In this document: piece after piece, positions 5,594 through 12,928 of the stretch
Numbering within the stretch: position 1 is the stretch's first letter
Layout of the letters: the number at the start of each line of letters is the position of its first letter
Source: a virus
Virus record (IMG/VR): IMGVR_UViG_3300049737_000122
Location: 1-29,027 of that record
Reading direction: 5' to 3' (one strand)
DNA length: 29,027 nucleotides
The notes under the pieces: generated by a model
What the model was told of the DNA's origin: nothing
Database searches by the model: none
The model's input: the letters and a program-made list of their open reading frames with translations, nothing else
Program-made: the position numbers and the translations under genes

Positions 5594-6685
5594 ATGAAGA
5601 AATTAGTAGTGTTAGGCGATGGTATAGCAAGTATGCTAGCTATTAATTATTTTAAACTACATACTGATTGGGAAATAGAATGTCTCATAAAACCTGATAG
5701 TAAGCATTGGGACGTAGGTATTAGTTCTGCATTAGATACTCCCTTCCAATTAGATAACGTTAATTATTTAGACATAGAAAAATTTAATGCTAATTTAAAA
5801 CTAGGAATTATGAAAGAAAATTTTAATGGTAAAGATTATTTTCAATCGTATAAATTAAGCAACGCCAGTTTACAATTTAATTCTAAAGATTTCATTGCGT
5901 ATTTAAAATCAATTAACAATATTAAATATACAGAGACAGATGACTTCATTACTGATAGTGCAGATTTTATTATCGATGGAAGCGGCGTGCCTGTTATAGA
6001 CGATAGTTATAATATTATAAAAAATATACCAGTTAATACTGCATTAGGAATTAAAATACCACACGAATATCCACCATTTATGTACACAAAAATAAAAGCA
6101 ATGCAACATGGTTATATCTCAATGATACCAAGCAAAAGATATTTATTTGTTACACACATGTATAACTCAAATATAAATACAGAAGATGAAATACTAGAAG
6201 ATTTAGAAAAAATGTTTCCTATAAATAAACATCAAACAATACCTTTTAAAAATTATTACAAAAAGTTTCCATATAAAAATAACAAAGTATACATTGGTAA
6301 TAAAAACTTTTTTGTTGAACCTTTTGAAGGCACAAGTTTAACTGGTATTAATATAACTATTAACTCTGCTTATCATTTGTGGAACAACCCAAGAAGTTTT
6401 GAACCACAAGCATTGAGAGATTATATTGATGAAGCAATAGATACAATTCTTATGCACTATTTAGCTAATAAAAATATTGATACTGCCTTTTGGAATACAG
6501 CTAACAGTTTAGCTATAGATCATTTTACAAATAGTACATCTAATAATTTTAAAAATAGAGTATTAAATATATACGATCCAAGAGTTAAATACAGTTACTC
6601 ACATTTTTATGATCAAAAAATGTTAAAAGCTAATTTAGATTATTTAGGTGTAGGAAGTCTATTCCGTAACTTGTTCGGGAATTGA
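5594..6685 (+). CDS. Flavin-dependent halogenase-like protein (363 aa)
   Basis: Resembles the flavin-dependent (tryptophan) halogenase family, which oxidises halide with FADH2 and O2 to give a halogenating species carried to a catalytic Lys. Seen here: a dinucleotide-binding start V-V-L-G-D-G-I-A-S (residues 5-13, in place of GGGTAG), N-L-K-L-G-I (67-72), where K69 fits the catalytic Lys of T-x-K-x-G-I, D-F-I-I-D-G-S-G (124-131), and Y-I-G-N...F-F-V-E-P-F-E-G-T-S-L (233-249), the usual FAD-binding close. The WxWxIP box is changed to Y-I-S-M-I-P (174-179). At 363 residues it is much shorter than bacterial tryptophan halogenases (about 500-540). Related halogenases are known in cyanophages, for example VirX1 of Syn10. 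It is the only plus-strand gene and has its own promoter. The substrate cannot be read; the changed Trp box leaves open a related monooxygenase or an inactive form. Confidence 0.75.
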   Translation: MKKLVVLGDGIASMLAINYFKLHTDWEIECLIKPDSKHWDVGISSALDTPFQLDNVNYLDIEKFNANLKLGIMKENFNGKDYFQSYKLSNASLQFNSKDFIAYLKSINNIKYTETDDFITDSADFIIDGSGVPVIDDSYNIIKNIPVNTALGIKIPHEYPPFMYTKIKAMQHGYISMIPSKRYLFVTHMYNSNINTEDEILEDLEKMFPINKHQTIPFKNYYKKFPYKNNKVYIGNKNFFVEPFEGTSLTGINITINSAYHLWNNPRSFEPQALRDYIDEAIDTILMHYLANKNIDTAFWNTANSLAIDHFTNSTSNNFKNRVLNIYDPRVKYSYSHFYDQKMLKANLDYLGVGSLFRNLFGN

Positions 6686-6973
6686 AACTCTACCATCTTC
6701 CTCGTAGGTATTTTGCCATAAAGTTCCATCTGCAACATTAAACCAACGTGGATTACCCTCGCTATCTACTCCTGGTCCTGTATATGATTCATCATCGGGA
6801 TTATATTTATTACCCATAACTTCGACAGTAACGTTTTCAGCTGCTTCAAAATGATTATCTAAGTCACTAAATAAATTTACAGTACCATCTTCGTTAGTGT
6901 TTATTATATTGTCTTTAACTGTTTTATATCCAACAACTATGTTTGCTGTAGACAGCTCTATAAAATTTTTCAT
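6659..6973 (-). CDS. Small acidic protein at the end of the tail module (104 aa)
   Basis: Unrecognised. It is acidic and Asn/Thr-rich, with no signal or membrane segment; NPDDESYTGPG and a Trp-containing end (WFNVADGTLWQN) are visible. It is the last gene of the tail-protein run and has a Shine-Dalgarno-like AAGGG about ten bases before the ATG. Its last 27 bases overlap the 3' end of the plus-strand halogenase, so the two transcription units converge on each other. Position suggests a tail-tip or accessory virion protein; a fibre chaperone is another possibility. Confidence 0.65.
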   Translation of the reverse strand: MKNFIELSTANIVVGYKTVKDNIINTNEDGTVNLFSDLDNHFEAAENVTVEVMGNKYNPDDESYTGPGVDSEGNPRWFNVADGTLWQNTYEEDGRVSIPEQVTE

Positions 6974-6989
6974 ATCTTACTATCCCTTC

Positions 6990-7226
6990 TTACCAAAATT
7001 CTATTATCTCTCCAGTAAAATTCTGTCCTACTAATTTTGTTAATGTAGTACTGTCGCTTAAATACCAAGCAGAACCTTGACCATCATTCCCACCTTTAAA
7101 ATAGTTTAACACGATAGTTTTATCGGGATCTACTTTTTCAATAGTATATGGACTTGTTACTCTATCAAGTCTCTGTATTGATTTAATTGTTTTACCTTGA
7201 CCAGGTGTAATTACATTTCTAGCCAT
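6990..7226 (-). CDS. Tail adhesin-like paralogue 4 (78 aa)
   Basis: Carries the shared signature of this tandem family: an N-terminal I-K-S-I-Q-R, a central V-D-P-D-K-T-I-V strand, an S-T-T-L-T strand and a closing E-I-I-E-F-W. It is the shortest member, having lost much of the variable middle loop. The ATG overlaps the stop of the previous paralogue as TAATG. Small beta-rich proteins of this signature are common near tail fibres in phages, so a receptor-contacting or fibre-tip role is likely, but unproven. Confidence 0.7.
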   Translation of the reverse strand: MARNVITPGQGKTIKSIQRLDRVTSPYTIEKVDPDKTIVLNYFKGGNDGQGSAWYLSDSTTLTKLVGQNFTGEIIEFW

Positions 7227-7492
7227 TAGTTATACTCCACTACTTCTTGATAAGAGTTACCGCTATTTTGGTTACTGTATGTACCTTCACTTTTAAGAGC
7301 AATATTTGTAGTAGTAGATAGATGTGCAGAGTTATTGGCATTAAGCATACCATGTGCATGTTTAGAACTATGAAATAAAATAGTTTTATCTAAATCAACT
7401 TCTGTAATAGTTACATTAGCATTACCATTTGAACTGCCATGCGATTTATGTTGTATATTTTTTAAAACTGATACATTGTGTACTGTTCTCAT
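7226..7492 (-). CDS. Tail adhesin-like paralogue 3 (88 aa)
   Basis: The start chosen is the ATG at 7492 (MRTVHNVSVLKNIQHKS), which overlaps the previous stop as TAATG; the frame also opens at 7516, eight codons earlier, but that would overlap the upstream gene further. Signature elements are K-N-I-Q-H, T-I-T-E-V-D-L-D-K-T-I-L, S-T-T-T-N-I-A-L and closing Q-E-V-V-E-Y-N. It is His-rich in the middle (SSKHAHG), unlike its sisters. Likely a small beta-sandwich tail protein. Confidence 0.7.
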   Translation of the reverse strand: MRTVHNVSVLKNIQHKSHGSSNGNANVTITEVDLDKTILFHSSKHAHGMLNANNSAHLSTTTNIALKSEGTYSNQNSGNSYQEVVEYN

Positions 7493-7836
7493 TAATAATA
7501 CTCCACTACTTGCCATGATACATAAGGATCACGTCCATTACCGCCAGGTCCATTTGAATATCCTTGAAACATATCAACCTCTATATTAGTAGATGAAGTT
7601 AATTGTACTTCAGGTTTTGAAAAGGTACTCAAAAAATAATGTGTGCTTTGCCATGAGTGTATTCCACCTGCAGTATCCCAACTAGCATTACAATATAATA
7701 CTGCGTTGTTTAGATCAACTTCAGTAATTGTAATATTAACAATATAGCTACCTTGATTTGTACTAGGTGCAATTAATTGTTGACCTCTTTGTATTGTTTT
7801 AATTCCTGAAGCAGGTGTGCTTTCACTTCTAACCAT
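7492..7836 (-). CDS. Tail adhesin-like paralogue 2 (114 aa)
   Basis: The preferred start is the ATG at 7836 (MVRSESTPASGIKTIQRG), a TAATG overlap with the upstream stop; the frame also opens at 7866. It shows G-I-K-T-I-Q-R, T-I-T-E-V-D-L-N-N-A-V-L, S-S-T-N-I-E-V-D and W-Q-V-V-E-Y-Y. The loop between the strands (Trp/His/Ser-rich, about residues 45-65) is the most different part among the four, as expected for a binding surface. Role inferred: tail-tip or fibre-associated receptor contact. Confidence 0.72.
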   Translation of the reverse strand: MVRSESTPASGIKTIQRGQQLIAPSTNQGSYIVNITITEVDLNNAVLYCNASWDTAGGIHSWQSTHYFLSTFSKPEVQLTSSTNIEVDMFQGYSNGPGGNGRDPYVSWQVVEYY

Positions 7837-8198
7837 TATACATACTCCACTATTTGTATAGACCAACTTGCTGTTGGTTGATTGTAATTATGACTTTGTC
7901 CGTAATATACACGAACAGTTGTAGAGTTTGTTAATTGAGCTGAATTAGTACCTGCGTCAAAACGCATTTGTGTGTCATTACCACCAGTACCCCATTGGTA
8001 CCAATATCCACCAACCATATAACTTTCAACAATTAAAAATGTTTTATTTGTATCTACTGCTGATATAGTTACGTCAGTAGACCTGGTACTGTGTGAACCA
8101 CCGCCACCTGCACCTGTATCAGGAACATTAGCGCTGCCTGTAATACGTTGTATAGATTTAATTTGTTGTACGTTAAGATCCTTTTCGGAATATCTCAT
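7836..8198 (-). CDS. Tail adhesin-like paralogue 1 (120 aa)
   Basis: First member of the tandem set and the only one with its own good ribosome site (AAGGA, 7-8 nt before the ATG). Elements are Q-I-K-S-I-Q-R, a Gly/Ser-rich spacer, V-T-I-S-A-V-D-T-N-K-T-F-L, an aromatic loop (GGYWYQWGTGG), S-T-T-V-R-V and closing W-S-I-Q-I-V-E-Y-V. The other three are probably translated by coupling from this one. No enzyme motif is present. Confidence 0.75.
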   Translation of the reverse strand: MRYSEKDLNVQQIKSIQRITGSANVPDTGAGGGGSHSTRSTDVTISAVDTNKTFLIVESYMVGGYWYQWGTGGNDTQMRFDAGTNSAQLTNSTTVRVYYGQSHNYNQPTASWSIQIVEYV

Positions 8199-8213
8199 TT
8201 TGTATCCTTAAAT

Positions 8214-8549
8214 CTATACTGTTTCTTCAATTCCCCAAACATTGACAACGACACCTGTTGCGTCAGAACTTGTAACTACTATGCTTCTACCTGCGTTAAG
8301 AACAATGTTAGTTCTTTCAACAATAGATTTACTAGCTAAAGTTGCGTCATCTTCAACTGTATCTACAGCGTCAAATGAACCATCTGTTTCATCAGGAACA
8401 GCTAAATCGAATGTTTGAGAGCTAGATGAGACACTTGCAATGTTTACATTAACTACTGCTAATGTACCTGCAGGACATGTATAAACAACTTTATCTGAAC
8501 CTGTTGAGGCAGATGTAATTGCTTTCTGTCCTAGTATACCACTTGCCAT
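8214..8549 (-). CDS. Small beta-rich virion protein (111 aa)
   Basis: It begins MASGILGQKAITSASTG and then has V-V-Y-T-C-P-A-G-T-L-A-V-V-N-V-N-I, the 'vyt.paG..a.v.v.i' strand pattern seen in many small phage structural proteins placed near tail fibres. It ends in a hydrophobic V-V-V-N-V-W-G-I-E-E-T-V strand. Mostly Ser/Thr/Val/Asp, so probably all-beta. The ribosome site is GGAG, seven bases before the ATG. It is not evidently a member of the IQR family that follows it. Confidence 0.75.
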   Translation of the reverse strand: MASGILGQKAITSASTGSDKVVYTCPAGTLAVVNVNIASVSSSSQTFDLAVPDETDGSFDAVDTVEDDATLASKSIVERTNIVLNAGRSIVVTSSDATGVVVNVWGIEETV

Positions 8550-8596
8550 CTATTTCTCCAATCTTATATTATTACTATAACACATCATAATTACCA

Positions 8597-9583
8597 CTAA
8601 CCGTTTAATGCGAAGAATAGGTTACTAGAATTTAAAGATACAGAACCACCACCGCCGCCACCTAAACTTATTTCTCCTGCACCACCCATAGCTGTATGAC
8701 TTGAACAATAGTAGTACAAAGTTTTAGTAGCGCCTTCTATTCCTAAAGTTTCTGGTGTTACTTCTATTTGTGTATATGCACCTGTAGTGCCAGGTGTTCC
8801 GTTAGTAGTTACATTAGTAGTAAATTCAGAACCTGAACCATGTGTTCCATCTTTAGTAGCAGAAAATCTGAAAGGGTGATTTGTGTTAGAACTATCTGAT
8901 TGATTAAAATAATATTTAAAACCTATCTTGAATAAAAAATGCGAAGATCTTGTACCTGCACCAGTATCTGTACCTGATAAAAAGTAAAAAACATTTTGAC
9001 TACCGCTACCATCATCAGCTACCTTAACATCTATGTTTACTGTTTGTGATGCTGTACCTTGCGTCAAACTATCTATGCTTGCTTGTAATGAAGTATCTGC
9101 TGTATCAACATAAGATTTATTTGCAGCGTCTGCTGCTGCTGTAGGTGTAGTAAGGTTTGTAATTTTATTATTGTTAGCGTTTAAGTCTGCAGCTAGTTTA
9201 GGTGTACCTGCTGTACCTGAAGCATAACTCACATCTACTACTTGACCAATTGCGTCAAACATATCTTCATATACTTGTTGTACAGGGACCATACGCACTA
9301 CGGAGTTCTGTGGGTGTGATAGTCCTGAAGCTGCTGATGATCCTGTTAAATATCTATTGTCTCCAGTAGAAGTTACTAACTGTGTAGAAGTAAATGTTCC
9401 ATCGAAAAATACATACTCACGCTGTGTTGCACTATCGGGTTCAATAACTAAATAACAAGGACTTGTCAATCCTGAAGTGGAAGCTACTGTTGCTGTTGTG
9501 TCTGTAGCACCAAATGTACTAGATAGCGTAGTTTCAAACGCATTCCTTGTAAATGTTTCTGCTGCTTTTCTTGTACTTGCCAT
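8597..9583 (-). CDS. Tail fibre protein with C-terminal cupredoxin-like domain (328 aa)
   Basis: Three parts. The N-terminal part (about 1-115) has a beta-structured module (REYVFFDG...GLSHPQNSVVRMV) like those in phage tail or connector proteins. The middle contains N-N-N-K-I-T-N-L...A-A-N-K-S-Y-V-D (about 136-160), the linker motif of many phage tail fibres before a coiled or triple-stranded stalk. The C-terminal part (about 195-305) looks like a cupredoxin fold: N-H-P-F-R-F with H236 and Y-Y-Y-C-S-S-H-T-A-M-G-G with C293, H296 and M299, the His/Cys/His/Met set of type 1 copper sites. Domains of this form are frequent in marine phage structural proteins as far as I remember. A Gly run and a short hydrophobic end close it. 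The ribosome site is AGGAGA, nine bases before the ATG. Copper binding is not shown. Confidence 0.78.
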   Translation of the reverse strand: MASTRKAAETFTRNAFETTLSSTFGATDTTATVASTSGLTSPCYLVIEPDSATQREYVFFDGTFTSTQLVTSTGDNRYLTGSSAASGLSHPQNSVVRMVPVQQVYEDMFDAIGQVVDVSYASGTAGTPKLAADLNANNNKITNLTTPTAAADAANKSYVDTADTSLQASIDSLTQGTASQTVNIDVKVADDGSGSQNVFYFLSGTDTGAGTRSSHFLFKIGFKYYFNQSDSSNTNHPFRFSATKDGTHGSGSEFTTNVTTNGTPGTTGAYTQIEVTPETLGIEGATKTLYYYCSSHTAMGGAGEISLGGGGGGSVSLNSSNLFFALNG

Positions 9584-9608
9584 ATTCTAATTTCTCCTGT
9601 TTAGTATA

Positions 9609-11597
9609 TCACACACCAAATTGGTGTATTCCCAATCTTCCAATACCAAGCGCACCTAATGAAGTAATCTCTCCAGTTGCAGACGCTTGTCTCTGACCAC
9701 GTACTTGTATAGTACAAAATACCATAGTAGAACCTAGCTTAGTAATCTCTTGTACAGGTAAGGTAACATTTTCTACAATGCCTCTAATTATTTCATCAGG
9801 TTTAAAAAGTGTTAGCGTTACTGATTTACCTTCTAATTTTTTTACAGCGTCAAATAATTTTTTACCAATGCCAGGTATATTTTTTGCACGTTTACCTGGA
9901 CGCTCTATACGATCAGATACGTTAATAGGAATACGTGCAAGTATGTCTTCTGGTTCTGGGAAAGCACGATAACTATATGAGTAAACTTCTGGACTAGCTG
10001 TCCTACCTGAATCAGAAGTTATTGTTAACTTAGGAACTAGCCACCTATTAATAACATTGATCATAGGTACTTCATTGCCACTCTCTGATGTTTCTATTTT
10101 AGTTAAAGTTGAATAACTTATAGCATTAGGATTTTCTAATGCGTCTAATTCAGTACTAAATTCTGCTAATACGTTAGAACCTGCAGGTATATCGTTAGTG
10201 TAAATACGACCACCTATCCATTGTTTAGCTTGTGAAGTATAGAAATCTGCAGCAGGTAGTATTAAATAACCGTCATCAACTAAAGTAGCAGCTTCTTTTA
10301 TTAAACCAATAGCTGCAACTATAAAAAATAATTTACCATTAGCTATAGCTATACCTGTTACTTTACCTGATGTACCTGTGTAATATATATTTCGTGCATA
10401 CCCTAGTGTTGGTAAGTAAATAGAATATAGATCTGTTTCTGTTGCGCTATCTATTACACCAAAATATATTTGATCTCTTGTGTTAAAGAATGCAGTAGGA
10501 CTTTTATCTACTGTTGTATCGTTGTCTCCAAATTCTTTTATAAGTTGTCTGTCGTCAAGTGTATAAAGCACACCATCTGTTGCGATAGTTCCTCTATATA
10601 CTCTACCTATTTTGCCTCCACCTGATGATGACTGTGAAGTAGAAAAGAAAACAATTCCATTACTTTCAGTCATATCGACTATATCTTCGCCCTCAATAAA
10701 AGTTTGACCAGACAATACAAGACCAGAGGTACTGTCATCTTTTATAGCATAAATATATCCATCATCAGAAGCTGCTAAGATTACAGATCCACCGTCTATA
10801 ACACTTGTCCATAAAGATCCTGATGGTAAAGATTTTATAAGTGGAGGACTGTTTGTACCATCTATCTCGTGTAAGTGTCCGCTTGTGTCTATAGCTAAAA
10901 CATAATTTTTTATATAAAATAATCCTGTGTATACGTGTGATGAGTGTAAGTTCATAACGTTACTCCAACCACTTGGAATGTCATCAGCGTCAAGTTTTCT
11001 AATAATACTATCTGTACCGTCATTTAATGAAACATACAACTCGTGTCCGACTAACACCATTCCTGTTACATTAAAACTTGGACCTGCTGAATAGGGATCT
11101 GTAGTTGTCCAGGTTTCTCCGCCATTTGATGAATAATGTACATCGTGACCTTGTGACACGTATAAAACATCTTCATGTGATATAAGGTTTTGATAAGCAC
11201 TAGCGCTAGCTCGTGCAGTAACAGCAGTTGTTTCGTTTAATAATTCTATAGAGTATGCTTTACCACTATCATCTGCATTTTTAAAAACGTCTATACCTTT
11301 ACTATCAAAAAATCTTCTGAAGTCATTTGTTCCTTGCACTCTTTGGTGTGCTTGATCTAATCCTGCACCACCAGAAAAATCTGATCTTGCGTATGACTGA
11401 CCAAACTCAGCTCTAAATTCTTCAGGTACTTGTGCGGTGTTAACCTGTTGCGCAGATAATGGTGCAGTAGTAATAGTTAATTCTCTACCTGGTGCTACTG
11501 CTAAACGTAAAAGTATATCAGTAATACCATCAGATATTTGTGCTTGGTATCCAAAAGCTAACGGGTTGGAAACGTTTGACGTTGAAGGTAAAGGCAT
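9609..11597 (-). CDS. Propeller-like tail protein (662 aa)
   Basis: After a ~120-residue N-terminal part there are many blade-like repeats with alternating short strands (for example Y-V-S-Q-G...Y-A-I-K-D...). One clear Asp-box, S-S-N-G-G-E-T-W (residues 156-163), is typical of BNR/sialidase-type blades. The last 120 residues form a separate beta domain (F-K-P-D-E-I-I-R-G-I-V-E-N-V...T-I-Q-V-R-G). No sialidase catalytic Arg triad is apparent, so it is more likely a structural tail-hub or nozzle protein, comparable in place to the T7 gp12 position. It starts as TAATG on the connector gene. Confidence 0.72.
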   Translation of the reverse strand: MPLPSTSNVSNPLAFGYQAQISDGITDILLRLAVAPGRELTITTAPLSAQQVNTAQVPEEFRAEFGQSYARSDFSGGAGLDQAHQRVQGTNDFRRFFDSKGIDVFKNADDSGKAYSIELLNETTAVTARASASAYQNLISHEDVLYVSQGHDVHYSSNGGETWTTTDPYSAGPSFNVTGMVLVGHELYVSLNDGTDSIIRKLDADDIPSGWSNVMNLHSSHVYTGLFYIKNYVLAIDTSGHLHEIDGTNSPPLIKSLPSGSLWTSVIDGGSVILAASDDGYIYAIKDDSTSGLVLSGQTFIEGEDIVDMTESNGIVFFSTSQSSSGGGKIGRVYRGTIATDGVLYTLDDRQLIKEFGDNDTTVDKSPTAFFNTRDQIYFGVIDSATETDLYSIYLPTLGYARNIYYTGTSGKVTGIAIANGKLFFIVAAIGLIKEAATLVDDGYLILPAADFYTSQAKQWIGGRIYTNDIPAGSNVLAEFSTELDALENPNAISYSTLTKIETSESGNEVPMINVINRWLVPKLTITSDSGRTASPEVYSYSYRAFPEPEDILARIPINVSDRIERPGKRAKNIPGIGKKLFDAVKKLEGKSVTLTLFKPDEIIRGIVENVTLPVQEITKLGSTMVFCTIQVRGQRQASATGEITSLGALGIGRLGIHQFGV

Positions 11598-12541
11598 TAG
11601 GTAAAGCTAATTCCGTATAACTCTACGCCTTGCGGAAATCGTGAACGCTGTTCCCTTCTTGCTCTGTCTAACAATACTCCATAATATCGAAGTAAAGCAT
11701 TTCTAAGTCTTTCTCCAGAACCAACAGGAACACCTCTTTGTTCTAGGTTTTCTGTTATATAGTTTTGTGTACTTGCGTCAACATCTAACTCTGACAATAA
11801 CTGTGCTACAGCACCAACCATAACTATTTGCTCGTGAAAATCTTCTAGTCCTGATACAGCATTTAAGTCATCAGTTTCTGCTGATGGTCTTGTAAACTTT
11901 GAAGCATATACAACATATACACTCTTACCTGATGTTGGAGAGGTAGGAAACTGTACTGCTGCTTCTGTTGTAGATCCTGCAAAGTCTGTTAGTAATTCAA
12001 GTGGTACATCTGTATAACTTGTAGTAGTTCCACCAGTTGTACTGTTGTCTATTTTTGCTTGTAAAATTCTTTGTGTTCCTGCAGGCATTTCTACAAATTG
12101 TGTTGATGAGGTTGTAAGTGTTGTCTTCTTTACAGCGTACAATGCAGGAAATAAACCAATGACTTGATCGCCAATGGAATTAGTTACGTTTAGTCTTGGA
12201 TACTTTGGTTTAAGAATAATGTCAGTATCTTCTGTATGTTCTGCTGCAGTAGAACCTAACCTACCACGTTCAATTGTTATCTCTCTAGATACTGTGTTGA
12301 TGTCTTCAACCATAACAAGTTCACTATCAATTTCCAATACTGAACCCGCACCAATAAGTTCTTCTTCTTCTGGTGTAAATAGTCCTTCTTTGTATTGTAA
12401 AGTTGTACCAGTTGATGTAAGACCTTGACCACCACCAGTAATGCTATCTAAGTTAGCAACTTGTGTTAAAGGTTCTTGTTCTTCTACAGGTCGTAAATAC
12501 TCTCTGTAGGTTCTATCAATTAGCTGTCCTAGTGTAGACAT
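11597..12541 (-). CDS. Head-tail connector / tail adaptor (314 aa)
   Basis: An N-terminal helix (LGQLIDRTYREYLRP) is followed by a beta module (EIDSELVMVEDI...ITIERGRLGSTAAEHTEDTDI) often found in phage tail or adaptor proteins, then a helical C-terminal half (FHEQIVMVGAVAQLLSEL...LRYYGVLLDRARREQRSRFP). The alpha-helical bundle after capsid genes and before the tail hub is the expected position of a T7 gp11-like adaptor. It has an AGGT ribosome site. The exact family is not certain. Confidence 0.7.
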   Translation of the reverse strand: MSTLGQLIDRTYREYLRPVEEQEPLTQVANLDSITGGGQGLTSTGTTLQYKEGLFTPEEEELIGAGSVLEIDSELVMVEDINTVSREITIERGRLGSTAAEHTEDTDIILKPKYPRLNVTNSIGDQVIGLFPALYAVKKTTLTTSSTQFVEMPAGTQRILQAKIDNSTTGGTTTSYTDVPLELLTDFAGSTTEAAVQFPTSPTSGKSVYVVYASKFTRPSAETDDLNAVSGLEDFHEQIVMVGAVAQLLSELDVDASTQNYITENLEQRGVPVGSGERLRNALLRYYGVLLDRARREQRSRFPQGVELYGISFT

Positions 12542-12553
12542 GAATACCTACCT

Positions 12554-12856
12554 TTAAGCAGTTCTAAATATTAATTTAATTTTTCTGTCTGCAGCTTCTG
12601 TTCCGTCTGAAGTTATCCTAAGATAACCACCGCTAGCAAAAGCCCAACCGCTAGGATCTACACGTGTTGCATTACCTGCACTAACTGTGTATGATCCATC
12701 TACTGAAAAATCAAAGGTAATGTTTGAACCAGTCATAGCAGATGGGAATACGATCCCTGCTAAAAGCATGTTATCTACGTTGACTGATGTACTGTTACTT
12801 GCGTCATCTGAAATGTCTATTAAAGCTACTTCGCTTTTACTTCTACCGTATACCAT
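12554..12856 (-). CDS. Small virion protein following capsid gene (100 aa)
   Basis: Contains I-V-F-P-S-A-M-T-G-S-N-I-T-F-D-F-S-V-D-G-S-Y, a motif of small structural proteins seen in several marine phages ('ivfPsamtgs.itF..S.DG'). All-beta, about 100 residues, no cysteines. Its position directly after the capsid gene suggests a head decoration or head-completion protein. There is no Shine-Dalgarno sequence; a TAGAAT hexamer at 12864-12869 lies seven bases before the ATG, just past the hairpin at 12874-12912. Confidence 0.7.
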   Translation of the reverse strand: MVYGRSKSEVALIDISDDASNSTSVNVDNMLLAGIVFPSAMTGSNITFDFSVDGSYTVSAGNATRVDPSGWAFASGGYLRITSDGTEAADRKIKLIFRTA

Positions 12857-12873
12857 ATTGTAAATTCTAACAT

Positions 12874-12912
12874 ACTCAAAACACCGCTATGGTGGAATAG
12901 CGGTGTTTGAGT
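12874..12912 (-). terminator. Strong hairpin after the major capsid gene
   Basis: ACTCAAAACACCGCTA (12874-12889) pairs with TAGCGGTGTTTGAGT (12898-12912): 15 base pairs with one bulged A and an eight-base loop. It lies 16 bases after the capsid stop. No U-run follows on the minus strand, so it may be a partial terminator or an mRNA-stabilising hairpin rather than a full stop. Confidence 0.7.
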
Positions 12913-12928
12913 AATTATTGAATAGGAA

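Noticed and set aside
6659-6685. Frameshift between halogenase and the tail gene
   Set aside because: The 27-base overlap is between genes on opposite strands that simply converge; both frames end normally.
9609-11597. Active sialidase in the tail
   Set aside because: Only one Asp-box is visible and no Arg triad; propeller fold is a simpler explanation.
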